DNA of 64,000 bases. It comes from Yoonia tamlensis (lineage in GTDB: Bacteria > Pseudomonadota > Alphaproteobacteria > Rhodobacterales > Rhodobacteraceae). Position numbers and translations under genes: made by a program. Shown here one piece after another: positions 1-9,815 of the stretch; within the stretch, counting starts at the first letter, position 1, and every line of letters begins with the position of its first letter. The notes under the pieces were generated by a model. It was not told the origin of the DNA and did no database searches. It saw nothing but the letters and a program-made list of their open reading frames with translations. The DNA is taken from NCBI RefSeq assembly GCF_900115105.1, contig NZ_FOYP01000002.1:496001-560000 (forward strand), written 5' to 3'.

Positions 1-709
1 GTGTGCCGCCCACCGTGGCGCTGGCCATCACGCTGGGCGCGGATACCCAGAGATTTTCTGCCGCGCCAAGGTTCTGGCCCAATGTTAGCGCACCTGCCGC
101 ATCGACCAGCCAGCTGCTGATTCCGTTGTCGATCCCGCTTGCCGTGATCAGGATTGTCTGCCCGCCAACAACCACCGATGCGGTGGCTGAAATCTGGTTG
201 ATAAAACTGCCCGCAGGTCCGGTCAGCGTGGTGCTGCCCGTCAGACTGCCTGTGGCGTCAAATGTGATCTGTCCGATCCCTTGCCCGCCCGCAAGCCCGC
301 CGTAAACAACTTGCGCACCGGATCCCAATGTAACCGTGCAATAATTCTGGAACCCCGCAAGTGCGACCCCGAGCGGCGTAGCGCTGCCAAATGTGCCGTC
401 CGACCCGATGGCCACCGTTTGCAACGCACCGCTATCGCCGCCACCGCTCAGGATGGTGACACCGGTGCTGGTTTGGATTGTGGTCAATGTGGCTGTGCTG
501 CCGGCAATGGTGCCGCCGTTCAGCAGCAGACTATCAATTTGCTGCGGGGTTGCCGCCGAAATATCCCACCCGTTCAGCACCCCGTCATATTGGGTCGTGC
601 TGTACAGCATCTGCACGCCATCCACCGTCATCAATGACAGATCGGTAATATGAGAATACGCGAGCTCTGCCCCGTTGCTGAGGTAGGTCACCAAGGTGAT
701 TTGTGACAT
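1..709 (-). CDS. RTX/calcium-binding-like surface protein, N-terminal part (runs off the left edge)
   Basis: An uninterrupted minus-strand frame of 236 codons starts at the ATG at 709 and leaves the window at position 1. The start reads MSQITLVTYLSNGAELAYSH and continues into low-complexity Gly/Ser/Thr/Ala-rich beta-type sequence without cysteine-rich or membrane segments. From memory of the family, this opening is typical of very large secreted RTX (hemolysin-type calcium-binding) proteins of Rhodobacterales; the nonapeptide repeats would lie beyond the window. A run of G residues (GGGGGGGA) sits about 8 bases before the ATG. A second RTX protein lies at 3452-4975, so type I secretion substrates cluster here. 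The RTX assignment is by family resemblance only, since no GGxGxD repeat is visible in this fragment. Confidence 0.62.
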   Translation of the reverse strand, partial: MSQITLVTYLSNGAELAYSHITDLSLMTVDGVQMLYSTTQYDGVLNGWDISAATPQQIDSLLLNGGTIAGSTATLTTIQTSTGVTILSGGGDSGALQTVAIGSDGTFGSATPLGVALAGFQNYCTVTLGSGAQVVYGGLAGGQGIGQITFDATGSLTGSTTLTGPAGSFINQISATASVVVGGQTILITASGIDNGISSWLVDAAGALTLGQNLGAAENLWVSAPSVMASATVGGT

Positions 710-911
710 GTGTGGTCCCCCCCAGGACCAAGAAACAGTCGTCTTGTTTGACGGTCGTGTTCCGAGCGGGCGGGCGCATGGTCAAATTGCGGCAGGATCA
801 AGGAGCTTGCAAAGCAATTACTTAAAAGGATTGGCGAATTTTATGATCACCCAGCGGGTGTACCTGTGGCGGGCGGCGCATTAGAACAGCAAGAAGCAAA
901 GGGGAAACAAG

Positions 912-2279
912 ATGACCACACCCAAATTCGGCACCAGCGGGTTGCGCGGGCTTGTGACCGCGCTGACGCCCGCGCTTGTCGGGCAGCATGTGACCGCCTT
1001 TATCGCCGCGTGCCCGATCGGGACCGGAGTATTTATCGGCCATGACCTGCGGTCATCATCGCCCGATATCGCCGCGATGGTTGCACGGGCCACGCTTGGT
1101 GCGGGGGTGAACGTCACCCTTTGCGGTGCGGTGCCGACACCTGCGCTGGCGCTGGGCGCGATGCGGGCGGGGGCCGCGGCGGTGATGATCACGGGCAGCC
1201 ATATTCCCGCCGACCGCAACGGTCTGAAATTCTATACCCCGCAGGGTGAAATCACCAAGCCGCAAGAACAGGCAATTCTTGCCGCATTGGGTCAGACCCT
1301 GCAGGCCACCCCCGGCGATCCGGCCAAAAACACCGATATTTGCGCGCAGTATAATGCACGGTTCAAAGCGGCTTATGGCGGCGCGCTTGGGGGGATGCGT
1401 ATCGGGCTTTACGCGCATAGCGCTGTCGGGCGTGACCAGCTGGAGGATTTGCTAGCAATGCTTGGGGCGGAAGTGGTGGTGCTTGGCCGGTCTGACATGT
1501 TTATTCCTGTGGATACCGAGGCTGTCGCACCCGCGCTGCGCGCGCAGTTGCGCGATTGGGCGGCAGCACATGATGTTGCGGCAATTGTTTCAACCGATGC
1601 CGATGGCGACCGCCCCTTGGTCACGGATGCGGCGGGAAATGTAGTGCCTGGTGATATCCTGGGGCAGATCACAGCGCAGGCATTGGGTGCGCAAACGGTC
1701 GTGACGCCGGTTTCGTCGAATACAGGCGTGGATCAGTTGCTTACCGTACACCGCACGCAAATCGGATCACCATTTGTGATTGCGGGCATGGAATCCGCCG
1801 CGGGCAAGACTGTCGGCTATGAAGCAAACGGCGGCTTTCTTTTGGGCTTTCAGGCACAGGGGCCGCAAGGGCCGTTGCCGCCATTGATGACCCGCGACGC
1901 CGTGCTGCCGATACTGGCGGTGCTTTGTGCCGCGCGGGCAAGCAGTGTTGCGCAACTGGTGGCAAGCCAACCCCCGCGCTTTACCGCCGCTGACCGGTTG
2001 CAGAACATACCGACCAGCGACAGCCGGAATCTGGTGCGCGGGCTTGCCGGTGACGCTGCTGCGCGGGCTGCGTTCTTGAACGGGCTTGGCGGGCAAGAAG
2101 CAGCGATCGACCAAACCGACGGTTTGCGGATAACCCTGCAAGACAGCCGGATTGTGCATTTGCGCCCCTCGGGCAACGCGCCCGAACTGCGATTCTATGC
2201 CGAAGCAGATAGCGCCGACGCGGCACAAACTACGCTAATGACGGGATTGGCTGTTGTCAGGCGCATGCTTGGGTTGTAA
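912..2279 (+). CDS. manB: Phosphomannomutase / phosphohexomutase family
   Basis: This 455-residue alpha-D-phosphohexomutase interconverts hexose 6-phosphate and 1-phosphate, most likely mannose, since GDP-mannose genes lie on the facing strand. Visible motifs are the N-terminal KFGTSGLRG, the phosphoserine loop TGSHIPADRNG with the catalytic Ser near residue 96, the metal loop STDADGDRP near residue 228, and the C-terminal phosphate-binding RPSGNAPELR. The loop reads TGSHIP rather than the commoner TASHNP. An AAGGGGAA Shine-Dalgarno precedes the ATG. The gene is transcribed toward galE and ends at a strong hairpin terminator (2401-2439). Glucose or glucosamine specificity cannot be excluded from sequence, but context favours the mannose branch. 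Confidence 0.82.
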   Translation: MTTPKFGTSGLRGLVTALTPALVGQHVTAFIAACPIGTGVFIGHDLRSSSPDIAAMVARATLGAGVNVTLCGAVPTPALALGAMRAGAAAVMITGSHIPADRNGLKFYTPQGEITKPQEQAILAALGQTLQATPGDPAKNTDICAQYNARFKAAYGGALGGMRIGLYAHSAVGRDQLEDLLAMLGAEVVVLGRSDMFIPVDTEAVAPALRAQLRDWAAAHDVAAIVSTDADGDRPLVTDAAGNVVPGDILGQITAQALGAQTVVTPVSSNTGVDQLLTVHRTQIGSPFVIAGMESAAGKTVGYEANGGFLLGFQAQGPQGPLPPLMTRDAVLPILAVLCAARASSVAQLVASQPPRFTAADRLQNIPTSDSRNLVRGLAGDAAARAAFLNGLGGQEAAIDQTDGLRITLQDSRIVHLRPSGNAPELRFYAEADSADAAQTTLMTGLAVVRRMLGL

Positions 2280-2400
2280 TCTGCGGGGATACCCGTAAAA
2301 TTTCCAGCAATTTGTGACAAAAAGCACAGACTTTGTCCGCTAATGGACGGAGAACAGCCAAAGGGCAAGGTTGTGTGATCTGGGTAGCGATGTGTCTAGG

Positions 2401-2439
2401 GGCTTCTCGTGTGAATTTCACCGGGAAGCCTTTGTTTTT
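2401..2439 (+). terminator. Rho-independent terminator of the phosphomannomutase gene
   Basis: A 9-bp stem (2401-2409 with 2422-2430, one G-U pair) is capped by a loop that can itself pair, GTGAA/TTCAC. It is followed by TTTGTTTTT at 2431-2439. The T-tract ends at the galE stop codon of the opposing strand, so the hairpin separates two convergent genes. Confidence 0.8.
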
Positions 2440-3452
2440 CAGGCGCCATACCCGTCGGGATTGCCGGATTGCCATGCCCAGACGCTTGATGCCATATCAT
2501 TCAGATCATGTTCGGCCTTCCAGCCCAGCTCTTTTGCGGCGCGCGATGCGTCTGCTTGCATCTTGGCGATATCGCCTGACCGCCTTGTAGCTTGGACCGT
2601 TTTGATTTTTCGACCGCTTGCCGTTTCAAACGCGGCGACCATGTCGCGCACGCTATAGCTTTGGCCGGTGCCGATATTGAACGGGCGTGCGCCAGCGTTT
2701 TTCACCGCATAATCCAGCGCGGCAACGTGCGCGCGCGCCAGATCAACCACATGGATATAATCGCGCAAGCCTGTGCCGTCGGGGGTGTCGTAATCATCAC
2801 CGAACACGGTTAACGCGTCGCGCTTACCGACTGCGACCTGTGCAATATAGGGCATCAGGTTGTTGGGGATATCTTTGGGATCCTCGCCTATTTTTGCCGA
2901 ATTATGCGCGCCGACAGGGTTGAAATAGCGCAGCAACACGGCGGCCTTGTCCGGTGCGGTCGCGGCCCAGCTCGTCAGGATCTGTTCGGCCATCAGTTTG
3001 GACCGGCCATAGACCGAAAGCGGCGCTGTCGGGTGGGCTTCGTCATAGGGTAGATAGACGGGTTCACCGTAAACCGTGGCCGAAGATGAAAAAATGATCG
3101 TCTTGCAGCCCGCACGGTCCATCGCGCGCAATAGCGCGAGCGTGCCACCAACGTTCACATCGTAGTAAAGCAGCGGCTTTTCCTGACTTTCACCAACCGC
3201 CTTGAGGCCCGCAAAATGGATTACCGCGTCGGGCCTGAATTCCTGCATCACGTGGTCTAGCATCACCGGATCGCGCACATCGCCCGTGAAATCCGCAACC
3301 GCGCCGTTCGACAGACTACGGACGCGGTTCAGAACCTCGGGCGTGGCATTGGAATAATCGTCAAGCACGCAAACCGCATGGGCCTGCGCAGTCAGTTCCA
3401 ACAATGTGTGGCTGCCGATATAACCGGCGCCGCCGGTAACAAGTACGCGCAT
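2439..3452 (-). CDS. galE: UDP-glucose 4-epimerase
   Basis: GalE interconverts UDP-glucose and UDP-galactose for polysaccharide synthesis. The 337 residues carry the NAD-binding GGAGYIGSH (7-15), Ser124 in the SSSATVYGE loop, and the catalytic Tyr148-x3-Lys152 (YGRSK), matching the extended SDR epimerase family at its usual length. The ATG overlaps the stop of the upstream metalloprotease by one base (TAATG), and no clear Shine-Dalgarno is seen. Translation is therefore probably coupled to the protease, an unusual pairing of a cytoplasmic sugar enzyme with an exported protease. Confidence 0.93.
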   Translation of the reverse strand: MRVLVTGGAGYIGSHTLLELTAQAHAVCVLDDYSNATPEVLNRVRSLSNGAVADFTGDVRDPVMLDHVMQEFRPDAVIHFAGLKAVGESQEKPLLYYDVNVGGTLALLRAMDRAGCKTIIFSSSATVYGEPVYLPYDEAHPTAPLSVYGRSKLMAEQILTSWAATAPDKAAVLLRYFNPVGAHNSAKIGEDPKDIPNNLMPYIAQVAVGKRDALTVFGDDYDTPDGTGLRDYIHVVDLARAHVAALDYAVKNAGARPFNIGTGQSYSVRDMVAAFETASGRKIKTVQATRRSGDIAKMQADASRAAKELGWKAEHDLNDMASSVWAWQSGNPDGYGA

Positions 3453-4975
3453 TAGACGAAGATAAAGTCGTTCGTATTTGCCAGCTCAACGCCTGTGATA
3501 AGGATTGCCATGTCGTCAATGCCGTCATCGTTGCTGTCGATATGCACGGTGGTATTGCCACCCGAAGCATCAAGCGTCACTTCCGCGCTGGTGATACCAA
3601 AGGCAGACAAGTCGATTTCATCAACGCCGGCCGTGAAATCCGTGATTTCATCGCGCGTCGCGGCAAAACTGTCGGACATGGCGTTAAACACAAAGGTATC
3701 CGCACCGGCACCGCCAGTCAGCGTATCCGCACCCATGCCGCCGATGATCGTATCATCATCAGCACCGCCGTTGATTATGTCATTGCCGCGTCCGCCATAG
3801 AGGTTGTCATTGCCGTCATGACCATAAATTGAATCATTGCCGCTGCCGCCAAAGATAGTGTCTACCCCGTCGCCGCCGTCAAGATTATCAAACCCGCTGC
3901 CGCCGTAAATCGTGTTGGCGCCTTCGCCCGAGCTCACAATGTCTCCACCCGAATTGCCGTAAAGCGTATCATTGCCAGCACCGCCGTCAATTGTGTCTGT
4001 GCCTCCGTTACCGGTGAGTGTGTTGTTCACATCGTTCCCGATCAGCGTGTCATCGCCAGACCCCCCGGTTGCGTTTTCAATCACCGCACCGTTGGCGATG
4101 GTATAACCGCCCGCCACGCCATCTGCAGCAGAGATAAATCCACCACCGCCGGCTTCATATTGCAATGTTGCCTCGCGCAGGTCGATGGTTACATCTTTTG
4201 ACCCCGAATAGCGGATTGTATCTGTTCCGCCAGTGTCCCAGATCGAGACCCACGCATCATCGTTGTCGGGAATGTCGTAGTAGTTGTTTCCACTGTTATA
4301 TGTTGTGTTGGCGCCGTAGATTTCTTGCAGCATGGCAATGTCCAAGGCCATAGGAGAGGCTGCGCCGCCATTGTTTATGCCATTTGCGGCAGGTGCCCCA
4401 TTATACCCAGCATTATAGGACATGATGGTGTACACTTCTTGGTTTAGGCCGTAGTCGCCATAAAATCCGAAGGGATAGCTTGGATCGCCGGTATGACCTT
4501 CCAGACCTTGTAGTACTCCATTTCCGTCGTGCGGGTGATCTAGGCCCAGCCCGTGCAGTGCCTCGTGGATGATGGTCGAGTATGCAAGGCCACCAGCCTC
4601 AAGCCCGCCAGTGGTGTTCCAGCCGGCGTTGTTGTTGCTGTTAAAATAGCCGGCTGTAGACCCTGTATAGTTTTGTGTTTGGTGCATGTAGAAGTAGCCC
4701 AAAGTGTTCGAAGAATTTCCAAAATCGTCCAAAACCAGTTGAAAATCAGCGTTCACATTTGTGGTTTCTACAAACGTCAGGTTTACGTAATTTGAAATTG
4801 TTGCCAACGCTGCCATGAACTGCTGCTTTTCATAGTTGCTCCAGCCTTCGGATGTCCGTTCCCCGCCGATTGCGTTTGCGGTGTTGCCTGAAGTTACAAA
4901 ACTCACGGTGATGACGGCATCGCCGCGGCTATTGCCGCTATCAAGTGTTGAAACAGGAGAAGTTGACTGGGCCAT
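3452..4975 (-). CDS. Serralysin-like M10 zinc metalloprotease with RTX repeats
   Basis: This is a secreted Ca/Zn protease of the M10B (serralysin) type. From the preferred start MAQSTSPV (4975), the zinc site [11 protein letters not shown] is near residues 137-147 and the Met-turn IMSYN near 184. The C-terminal half holds a run of glycine/aspartate nonapeptides (GGxGxDxxx), for example [11 protein letters not shown] and [11 protein letters not shown], ending in a hydrophobic tail. There is no Sec signal, as expected for type I secretion. An in-frame ATG at 5044 would add 23 residues but has no recognisable ribosome-binding site; GGA sits about 9 bases before 4975. The stop overlaps galE. No T1SS genes are visible in the window. 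Confidence 0.88.
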   Translation of the reverse strand: MAQSTSPVSTLDSGNSRGDAVITVSFVTSGNTANAIGGERTSEGWSNYEKQQFMAALATISNYVNLTFVETTNVNADFQLVLDDFGNSSNTLGYFYMHQTQNYTGSTAGYFNSNNNAGWNTTGGLEAGGLAYSTIIHEALHGLGLDHPHDGNGVLQGLEGHTGDPSYPFGFYGDYGLNQEVYTIMSYNAGYNGAPAANGINNGGAASPMALDIAMLQEIYGANTTYNSGNNYYDIPDNDDAWVSIWDTGGTDTIRYSGSKDVTIDLREATLQYEAGGGGFISAADGVAGGYTIANGAVIENATGGSGDDTLIGNDVNNTLTGNGGTDTIDGGAGNDTLYGNSGGDIVSSGEGANTIYGGSGFDNLDGGDGVDTIFGGSGNDSIYGHDGNDNLYGGRGNDIINGGADDDTIIGGMGADTLTGGAGADTFVFNAMSDSFAATRDEITDFTAGVDEIDLSAFGITSAEVTLDASGGNTTVHIDSNDDGIDDMAILITGVELANTNDFIFV

Positions 4976-5088
4976 AGGTGCGTCCAATATTTTATCTAAT
5001 GCGAGCAATCTTCCGCACAACGTGATCCGCAAAGGTGACCACATTAAGACGGACTTGCAATTATTCGTTGAGTGCCAGCTTAGGGTGG

Positions 5089-6501
5089 TTAGTCGCGCGC
5101 GTAAATATCTTCATAGCGGATAATGTCGTCTTCGCCCAAATAGGCGCCGGTTTGCACTTCGATCAGCACCATCGGCAGTTTGCCAGGGTTTTCAAGCCGA
5201 TGAACCGCGCCCAGCGGGATATAGACCGACTGGTTTTCGCTGAGCAACTGGACGGTGTCGCCAAGGGTGACCTTGGCGGTGCCTTGCACAACGATCCAAT
5301 GCTCGGACCGATGATGGTGCGATTGCAGCGACAGCGTGCCGCCTGCCTTGACCACAATCCGTTTGACCTGAAACCGGTCGGCGATGGCAAGGCTTTCGAA
5401 CCAGCCCCATGGGCGGTGATCCTTGGGAAAACGGGTTGCCTGCGGTGCGGCTTTTTCGGTCAGGATTGCGACGGCTTTCTTAACGTCTTGCGCGCGGTCT
5501 TTGTGCGTGACCAGCACCGCGTCGGGCATGGCGATGGCAATGATATCGTGCAGCCCGATACCGACAATCGCCTGCGTGCCGACCTCGGATCGCAGCATGC
5601 TGTTGGTGCAGTCAATGGCGGTCGCAGGACCCGCAAGCGCCAGACCGTCGGTTTGGGTTTCGCGCCAGACAGCAGCCCAATCCCCCAAATCCGACCAACT
5701 GCCGTCAAAGGGAACGACAGCCAGATTGTCTGCCTTTTCCATCACCGCGTAATCAATCGAAATTGCAGGTGCTTCGGCCCAGGGTTCGGGTGCGAGCCGC
5801 AAGAACCCCAAGTCTGTTTCTGACTGTGCGACGGCCTTTTGCACGGCCTGATACATATCAGGGCAGCGGGTTTGGTAACCGGCAAGAATTGTCTCGACGG
5901 CAAACAGGAATATGCCCGCGTTCCACAAATACCGCCCGTCCGCCAACATCTGCGCGGCATGGTCTGCATCGGGTTTTTCAACAAAACCCTTCAGTGCGAG
6001 CGGGGTGGATTCTGTTGGTGGTATCGCATCAAGCGCGAGATAGCCGTACCCTGTTTCCGGCCTGTCCGGCTTGATCCCGAAAGTCACCAGCTTGCCCGAT
6101 CGGGCGGCAGGGATCGCCGCAGCAACGGCGGCATCAAACGCTGCCTTGTCAGGGATCACATGATCCGAAGGGGCAACAAGCATCAGCGTCTGCGGGTCGG
6201 ATTGCGCCAGATGCAATGCAGCGGCCAGAATTGCAGGGCCTGTGTCGCGCCCTTCGGGTTCGATAAGAACAGCGCCGGGGTCTATCCCCGTTTCCTGCAG
6301 TTGTTGAACCGCCGTAAACCGGAAATCATTTGCCGTAACAACGACCGGCGCATCATATTGCGCACCCGAAAGCCGCGCCGCGCTTGCCTGAAACAGGCTT
6401 TGGTCGCCAATAAACGGCGCAAACTGCTTGGGGTAGCTTTTGCGTGACAGCGGCCACAGCCGCGTTCCCGACCCTCCACATAATATGACAGGCGTGATCA
6501 T
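5089..6501 (-). CDS. manC: Mannose-1-phosphate guanylyltransferase / mannose-6-phosphate isomerase
   Basis: This bifunctional type II enzyme makes GDP-mannose from mannose-1-phosphate and GTP, with a C-terminal cupin that isomerises fructose-6-P and mannose-6-P. The pyrophosphorylase signature [19 protein letters not shown] opens the 470 residues, FVEKPDA follows in the middle, and the C-terminal cupin shows [19 protein letters not shown]. It lies 8 bases after fcl, and its Shine-Dalgarno AAGGTAA overlaps the fcl stop codon. The order gmd-fcl-manC is a GDP-fucose operon read leftward. Confidence 0.93.
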   Translation of the reverse strand: MITPVILCGGSGTRLWPLSRKSYPKQFAPFIGDQSLFQASAARLSGAQYDAPVVVTANDFRFTAVQQLQETGIDPGAVLIEPEGRDTGPAILAAALHLAQSDPQTLMLVAPSDHVIPDKAAFDAAVAAAIPAARSGKLVTFGIKPDRPETGYGYLALDAIPPTESTPLALKGFVEKPDADHAAQMLADGRYLWNAGIFLFAVETILAGYQTRCPDMYQAVQKAVAQSETDLGFLRLAPEPWAEAPAISIDYAVMEKADNLAVVPFDGSWSDLGDWAAVWRETQTDGLALAGPATAIDCTNSMLRSEVGTQAIVGIGLHDIIAIAMPDAVLVTHKDRAQDVKKAVAILTEKAAPQATRFPKDHRPWGWFESLAIADRFQVKRIVVKAGGTLSLQSHHHRSEHWIVVQGTAKVTLGDTVQLLSENQSVYIPLGAVHRLENPGKLPMVLIEVQTGAYLGEDDIIRYEDIYARD

Positions 6502-6509
6502 GTTTTTCT

Positions 6510-7475
6510 TTACCTTGAATTAAGCGGCTGACCGGATTGCAGCTGTGCGGTGTACCAGTCATAGGTTTGCGCGATACCGTCGTGCAAACTGATCTGCGCG
6601 CGCCAGCCAAGATCGGCCATGGTTTGCACGTCCAGCAATTTGCGCGGGGTTCCATTTGGTTTGCTTGGATCAAAGGCGATGCGCCCTTTGAACCCCGTGG
6701 TGCGGGCAATCAAAGCGGCCAGTTCTGCAATCGTGATATCGGTGCCGGTGCCTATGTTGATGTGGATTTGCGTAGGGGTGGTGGCCGCGTCATAGCGTGC
6801 CTTGTCCAGCGCCATGACAAACAGGGCCGCACGCGCAAGGTCATCGACGTGCAGGAATTCACGGCGCGGTGTGCCGTCGCCCCAGATCGTTACTGTGTCA
6901 TCCCCTGCGGCTGCTGCGGCATGAAACCGGTGCATCAACGCTGGCAGAACATGCGCGTTCTGGGGGTGAAAGTTGTCACCTGGACCGTAAAGATTGGTTG
7001 GCATGATTGCGCGGTAATCCGTGCCGTATTGCCGGTTATAGCTTTCGCATAGTTTGATCCCCGCGATTTTGGCAAGCGCATAAGGTTCATTCGTCGGTTC
7101 GAGAGGACCGGTCAGCAGTGCCGTTTCGGCCATGGGTTGCGCCGCATTGCGCGGGTAAATGCACGATGACCCCAAAAACAACAGTTTTTCGATGCCGGCG
7201 GCGTGGGACTGATGGGTCACATTGGCCGCGATCATCAGGTTTTCATAGATGAACTGCGCCGGATATGTCGCATTCGCCATGATCCCGCCGACACGCGCGG
7301 CCGCTAGGATCACCATATCGGGGCGTTCACGGCGCAAAAAATCGCGCACGGCTGTTTGGTCAGTCAGGTCAAGCTGCCCGCGCGATGCGGTGACAAGATC
7401 ATGTTCGCCTATGGCCAACTGCCGCTGCACAGCGCTGCCGACCATGCCTTGATGCCCTGCGATGAAAATGCGCAT
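6510..7475 (-). CDS. fcl: GDP-L-fucose synthase
   Basis: Fcl is the epimerase/reductase converting GDP-4-keto-6-deoxymannose to GDP-L-fucose. The 321 residues begin [14 protein letters not shown], with the NADP-binding GHQGMVGS at 7-14, SSCIYP at 103-108, and the catalytic Tyr132-x3-Lys136. The frame stays open upstream to 7958, but that stretch is antisense-like to gmd. The start at 7475 is supported by an AGAGG Shine-Dalgarno inside the gmd 3' end and by family length. Only two bases separate the gmd stop from this ATG. Confidence 0.94.
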   Translation of the reverse strand: MRIFIAGHQGMVGSAVQRQLAIGEHDLVTASRGQLDLTDQTAVRDFLRRERPDMVILAAARVGGIMANATYPAQFIYENLMIAANVTHQSHAAGIEKLLFLGSSCIYPRNAAQPMAETALLTGPLEPTNEPYALAKIAGIKLCESYNRQYGTDYRAIMPTNLYGPGDNFHPQNAHVLPALMHRFHAAAAAGDDTVTIWGDGTPRREFLHVDDLARAALFVMALDKARYDAATTPTQIHINIGTGTDITIAELAALIARTTGFKGRIAFDPSKPNGTPRKLLDVQTMADLGWRAQISLHDGIAQTYDWYTAQLQSGQPLNSR

Positions 7476-7477
7476 GA

Positions 7478-8608
7478 TCAGGCCTCTTTTGTCATGGGCA
7501 AGCTGAGCCCGTGTTCCTTTAAGAAGGCATGGCGCCGTGCGGCTTGCAGGTCTTCGTGGATCATTTCGGCACACATCTGTTGCGCCGTGATCTGTGGCGA
7601 CCAGCCCAGCTTTGTCTGCGCCTTGGCGGGATCGCCCAGCAATGTGTCGACTTCGGCCGGCCGGAAATAGCGGGGGTCGATCCGCATAACCACATCGCCC
7701 GGCTTGACCGATGCAGCGCGGTCGCTTGTGACGGCGGTCACAGTGGCCGTTTCGTGAATACCTTGCCCCTGAAACGCCAGTTCCAGCCCCAGTTCTGCCG
7801 CGGCCCAGCGAATGAAATCGCGGACCGAATGCTGAATGCCGGTGGCGATTACAAAATCCTCTGGTGTGTCCTGTTGCAGCATAAGCCACTGCATACGGAC
7901 ATAGTCGCGCGCATGGCCCCAGTCGCGCAGCGCGTCGATATTGCCCATATAAACGCAATCTTGCAGGCCCGTCGCAACATTGGCCAGCCCGCGTGTGATC
8001 TTGCGGGTGACAAAGGTTTCGCCGCGCCGCGGGCTTTCATGGTTAAACAGGATGCCGTTGCAGGCGTACATCCCGTAAGCTTCGCGGTAGTTCACGCAGG
8101 TCCAATAGGCGAACAGCTTGGCCACGCCGTAAGGGCTGCGCGGATGGAACGGGGTTTGTTCGGTCTGCGGGCTTTCGCGCACCTGCCCGTAAAGTTCGGA
8201 GGTCGAGGCCTGATAGAACCGCGTTTTCTTTTCCAGCCCCAGAAACCTGATCGCTTCAAGCAGGCGCAGCGTGCCCATTGCATCCACGTCTGCCGTGTAT
8301 TCAGGGGCTTCAAAGCTGACGGCGACATGCGATTGCGCGCCAAGGTTATAGACCTCGTCGGGCTGTACCTGTGCGATAATGCGGGTCAGGTTGGAACTGT
8401 CGGTCAGGTCGCCGTAATGCAGGATAAACCGTGCATTATCGGTTTGCGGATCTTGGTAGATGTGATCGATGCGGGCGGTGTTGAATTGCGACGCGCGGCG
8501 TTTGATCCCATGGACCTCATAACCTTTTTCAAGAAGGAGTTCAGCAAGATAAGATCCGTCCTGGCCGGTTACGCCGGTGATCAATGCGCGTTTCACGTTC
8601 AAAACCAT
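7478..8608 (-). CDS. gmd: GDP-mannose 4,6-dehydratase
   Basis: Gmd performs the first committed step from GDP-mannose to GDP-fucose, or to other 6-deoxyhexoses. The 376 residues carry the NADP motif GVTGQDGSY (12-20), [13 protein letters not shown], the TSELYG segment and [10 protein letters not shown]. It is the promoter-proximal gene of the gmd-fcl-manC operon. The ATG at 8608 abuts an AGAAGG motif with no spacing. In-frame TTG (8602) and GTG (8596, giving [11 protein letters not shown]) are better spaced, so the true protein may be up to four residues shorter. Confidence 0.94.
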   Translation of the reverse strand: MVLNVKRALITGVTGQDGSYLAELLLEKGYEVHGIKRRASQFNTARIDHIYQDPQTDNARFILHYGDLTDSSNLTRIIAQVQPDEVYNLGAQSHVAVSFEAPEYTADVDAMGTLRLLEAIRFLGLEKKTRFYQASTSELYGQVRESPQTEQTPFHPRSPYGVAKLFAYWTCVNYREAYGMYACNGILFNHESPRRGETFVTRKITRGLANVATGLQDCVYMGNIDALRDWGHARDYVRMQWLMLQQDTPEDFVIATGIQHSVRDFIRWAAAELGLELAFQGQGIHETATVTAVTSDRAASVKPGDVVMRIDPRYFRPAEVDTLLGDPAKAQTKLGWSPQITAQQMCAEMIHEDLQAARRHAFLKEHGLSLPMTKEA

Positions 8609-8628
8609 CCTTCTTTGATTACGATTCG

Positions 8629-8670
8629 TTAACCACTTTGGTGCCTGAGAGGTCTTAACGGGACGTTAAC
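8629..8670. promoter_or_regulatory. Candidate CtrA-binding region (full site plus half-site)
   Basis: TTAA at 8655-8658 and TTAA at 8666-8669 are separated by exactly seven bases and followed by C. This matches the alphaproteobacterial CtrA consensus TTAA-N7-TTAAC. A further TTAACC half-site lies at 8629-8634. Both sit between the divergent gmd and DUF2793 genes, about 90 bases before the DUF2793 start. Binding is inferred from motif match only. Confidence 0.5.
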
Positions 8671-8755
8671 CGCCGTCCGCAGGGTGAGGGGAACATTTAC
8701 ACAGTTCCCCAATACTGTCGAGAAATTCACATTCCCCAAAAGGCGCGATGATCCC

Positions 8756-9520
8756 ATGTCTGATTTTACCCCGAAACTGTCCATGCCGCTTATCCTGCCT
8801 GCGCAGGCGCAAAAACACGTCACCCATAACGAAGCGATCGAACGGCTTGATCTGCTGGTGCAGCTTACGCTGGAACAAAGCGACGCCGTAGCCCCCCCCG
8901 CAACCCCGAACGAGGGCGAATCTTGGGCTGTTGGCGTTGGCGCGACGGGTGATTGGGCAGGGCAAGACGGGCAAATTGCGTCGTGGCGGGGCGGGGGGTG
9001 GCTATTTGTCGCGCCCGTTGATGGCTGGACGGCATGGGTGCGCGACATTTCGGAATTGCAGGTGCTGGACGGCGGGGTTTGGGTTACCAAAGGGGCCGAA
9101 TTTGTGCCGCAGAATGTAGCGATGGTCGGCATAAATGCGACTGCTGACGCAACCAACCGCCTGTCGGTTTCCAGCGATGCCACGCTGCTGAACAACGTTG
9201 GTGCCGGTCACCAGCTCAAGATCAACAAAGCGGGGGTCGGTGATACCGGATCACTGCTGTACCAAAGCGGCTGGTCAGGGCGCGCCGAAATGGGCCTGTC
9301 GGGCAATGATGACTTTAGTATTAAGGTCAGTGCAGACGGGGCAAATTGGGTCGCCGCGATCGGGATCGACGGTGCAGACGGGCGGGTGCGGATTAACCAG
9401 TTGCTGCATATTGCCCCCGGCGCCGCGCCCGGATCGGCGCAAGCGGGCGATGTTTACTTTGATTCGACGGCAAACAAACTGCGCTGCCATGACGGGACGG
9501 TCTGGCAGGATCTTTTCTAG
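8756..9520 (+). CDS. DUF2793 protein (phage/GTA spike-like)
   Basis: The N-terminal half (MSDFTPKLSMPLILPAQAQKHVTHNEA through WTAWVRDISELQVLDGGVWV) matches DUF2793 as remembered from Rhodobacterales. The C-terminal part is beta-rich and resembles phage fibre or endosialidase-chaperone-adjacent sequence (GVGDTGSLLYQSGWSGRAEMG, GDVYFDSTANKLRCHDGTVW). DUF2793 proteins occur with gene-transfer-agent head spikes and prophages in this order; that link is family knowledge, not shown here. The start at 8756 fits the family N-terminus, with AAAAGGCG upstream; an ATG at 8684 would add 24 non-conserved residues. The gene stands alone, with a CtrA-like site upstream and a terminator downstream. Confidence 0.75.
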   Translation: MSDFTPKLSMPLILPAQAQKHVTHNEAIERLDLLVQLTLEQSDAVAPPATPNEGESWAVGVGATGDWAGQDGQIASWRGGGWLFVAPVDGWTAWVRDISELQVLDGGVWVTKGAEFVPQNVAMVGINATADATNRLSVSSDATLLNNVGAGHQLKINKAGVGDTGSLLYQSGWSGRAEMGLSGNDDFSIKVSADGANWVAAIGIDGADGRVRINQLLHIAPGAAPGSAQAGDVYFDSTANKLRCHDGTVWQDLF

Positions 9521-9548
9521 ACAAAACTGCAACAGCAACAGATTCGTG

Positions 9549-9584
9549 AAAACGGGCGTCGTCATAACTGGCTGCGCCCGTTTT
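9549..9584 (+). terminator. Terminator downstream of the DUF2793 gene
   Basis: A perfect 10-bp inverted repeat, AAAACGGGCG (9549-9558) and CGCCCGTTTT (9575-9584), encloses a 16-base loop, with the T run at the end of the right arm. It lies 28 bases after the DUF2793 stop and before the atp operon. The rest of the roughly 230 bases to atpH holds no gene or promoter that I can place confidently. Confidence 0.7.
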
Positions 9585-9815
9585 GCTGTCATTTGACCCT
9601 ACGATAGCGGTTTGGCTTCATAAAATGAGACAGCAAACCCCATTCCTGTCAGATATGGTGTGGATTAACCGCGCAGGGAGCTTGCGACACAATAGTTGCT
9701 CTGCTACATCGCACAGGATTTTGACGCTTTCGTGATCCACGGGGGCCAAACAAGTTGCTCTGTAGCTTCCCGATGTTGGGGGGTGATCTGGGCCTAAGAC
9801 ATCGGAAGGGTGGAC

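Noticed and set aside
5035..5823. 262-codon plus-strand frame opposite manC
   Set aside because: Shadow of the well-supported minus-strand manC; no domain and no ribosome-binding site.
7476..7958. Open frame extending fcl upstream by about 160 codons
   Set aside because: It runs in another frame over gmd codons, has an Arg/Gly-rich non-protein-like composition, and the conserved GDP-fucose synthase N-terminus starts at 7475.
9661..9815. TTGCGA or TTGACG as a -35 for the atp operon
   Set aside because: No convincing -10 at the right distance; a promoter must be here but cannot be placed.
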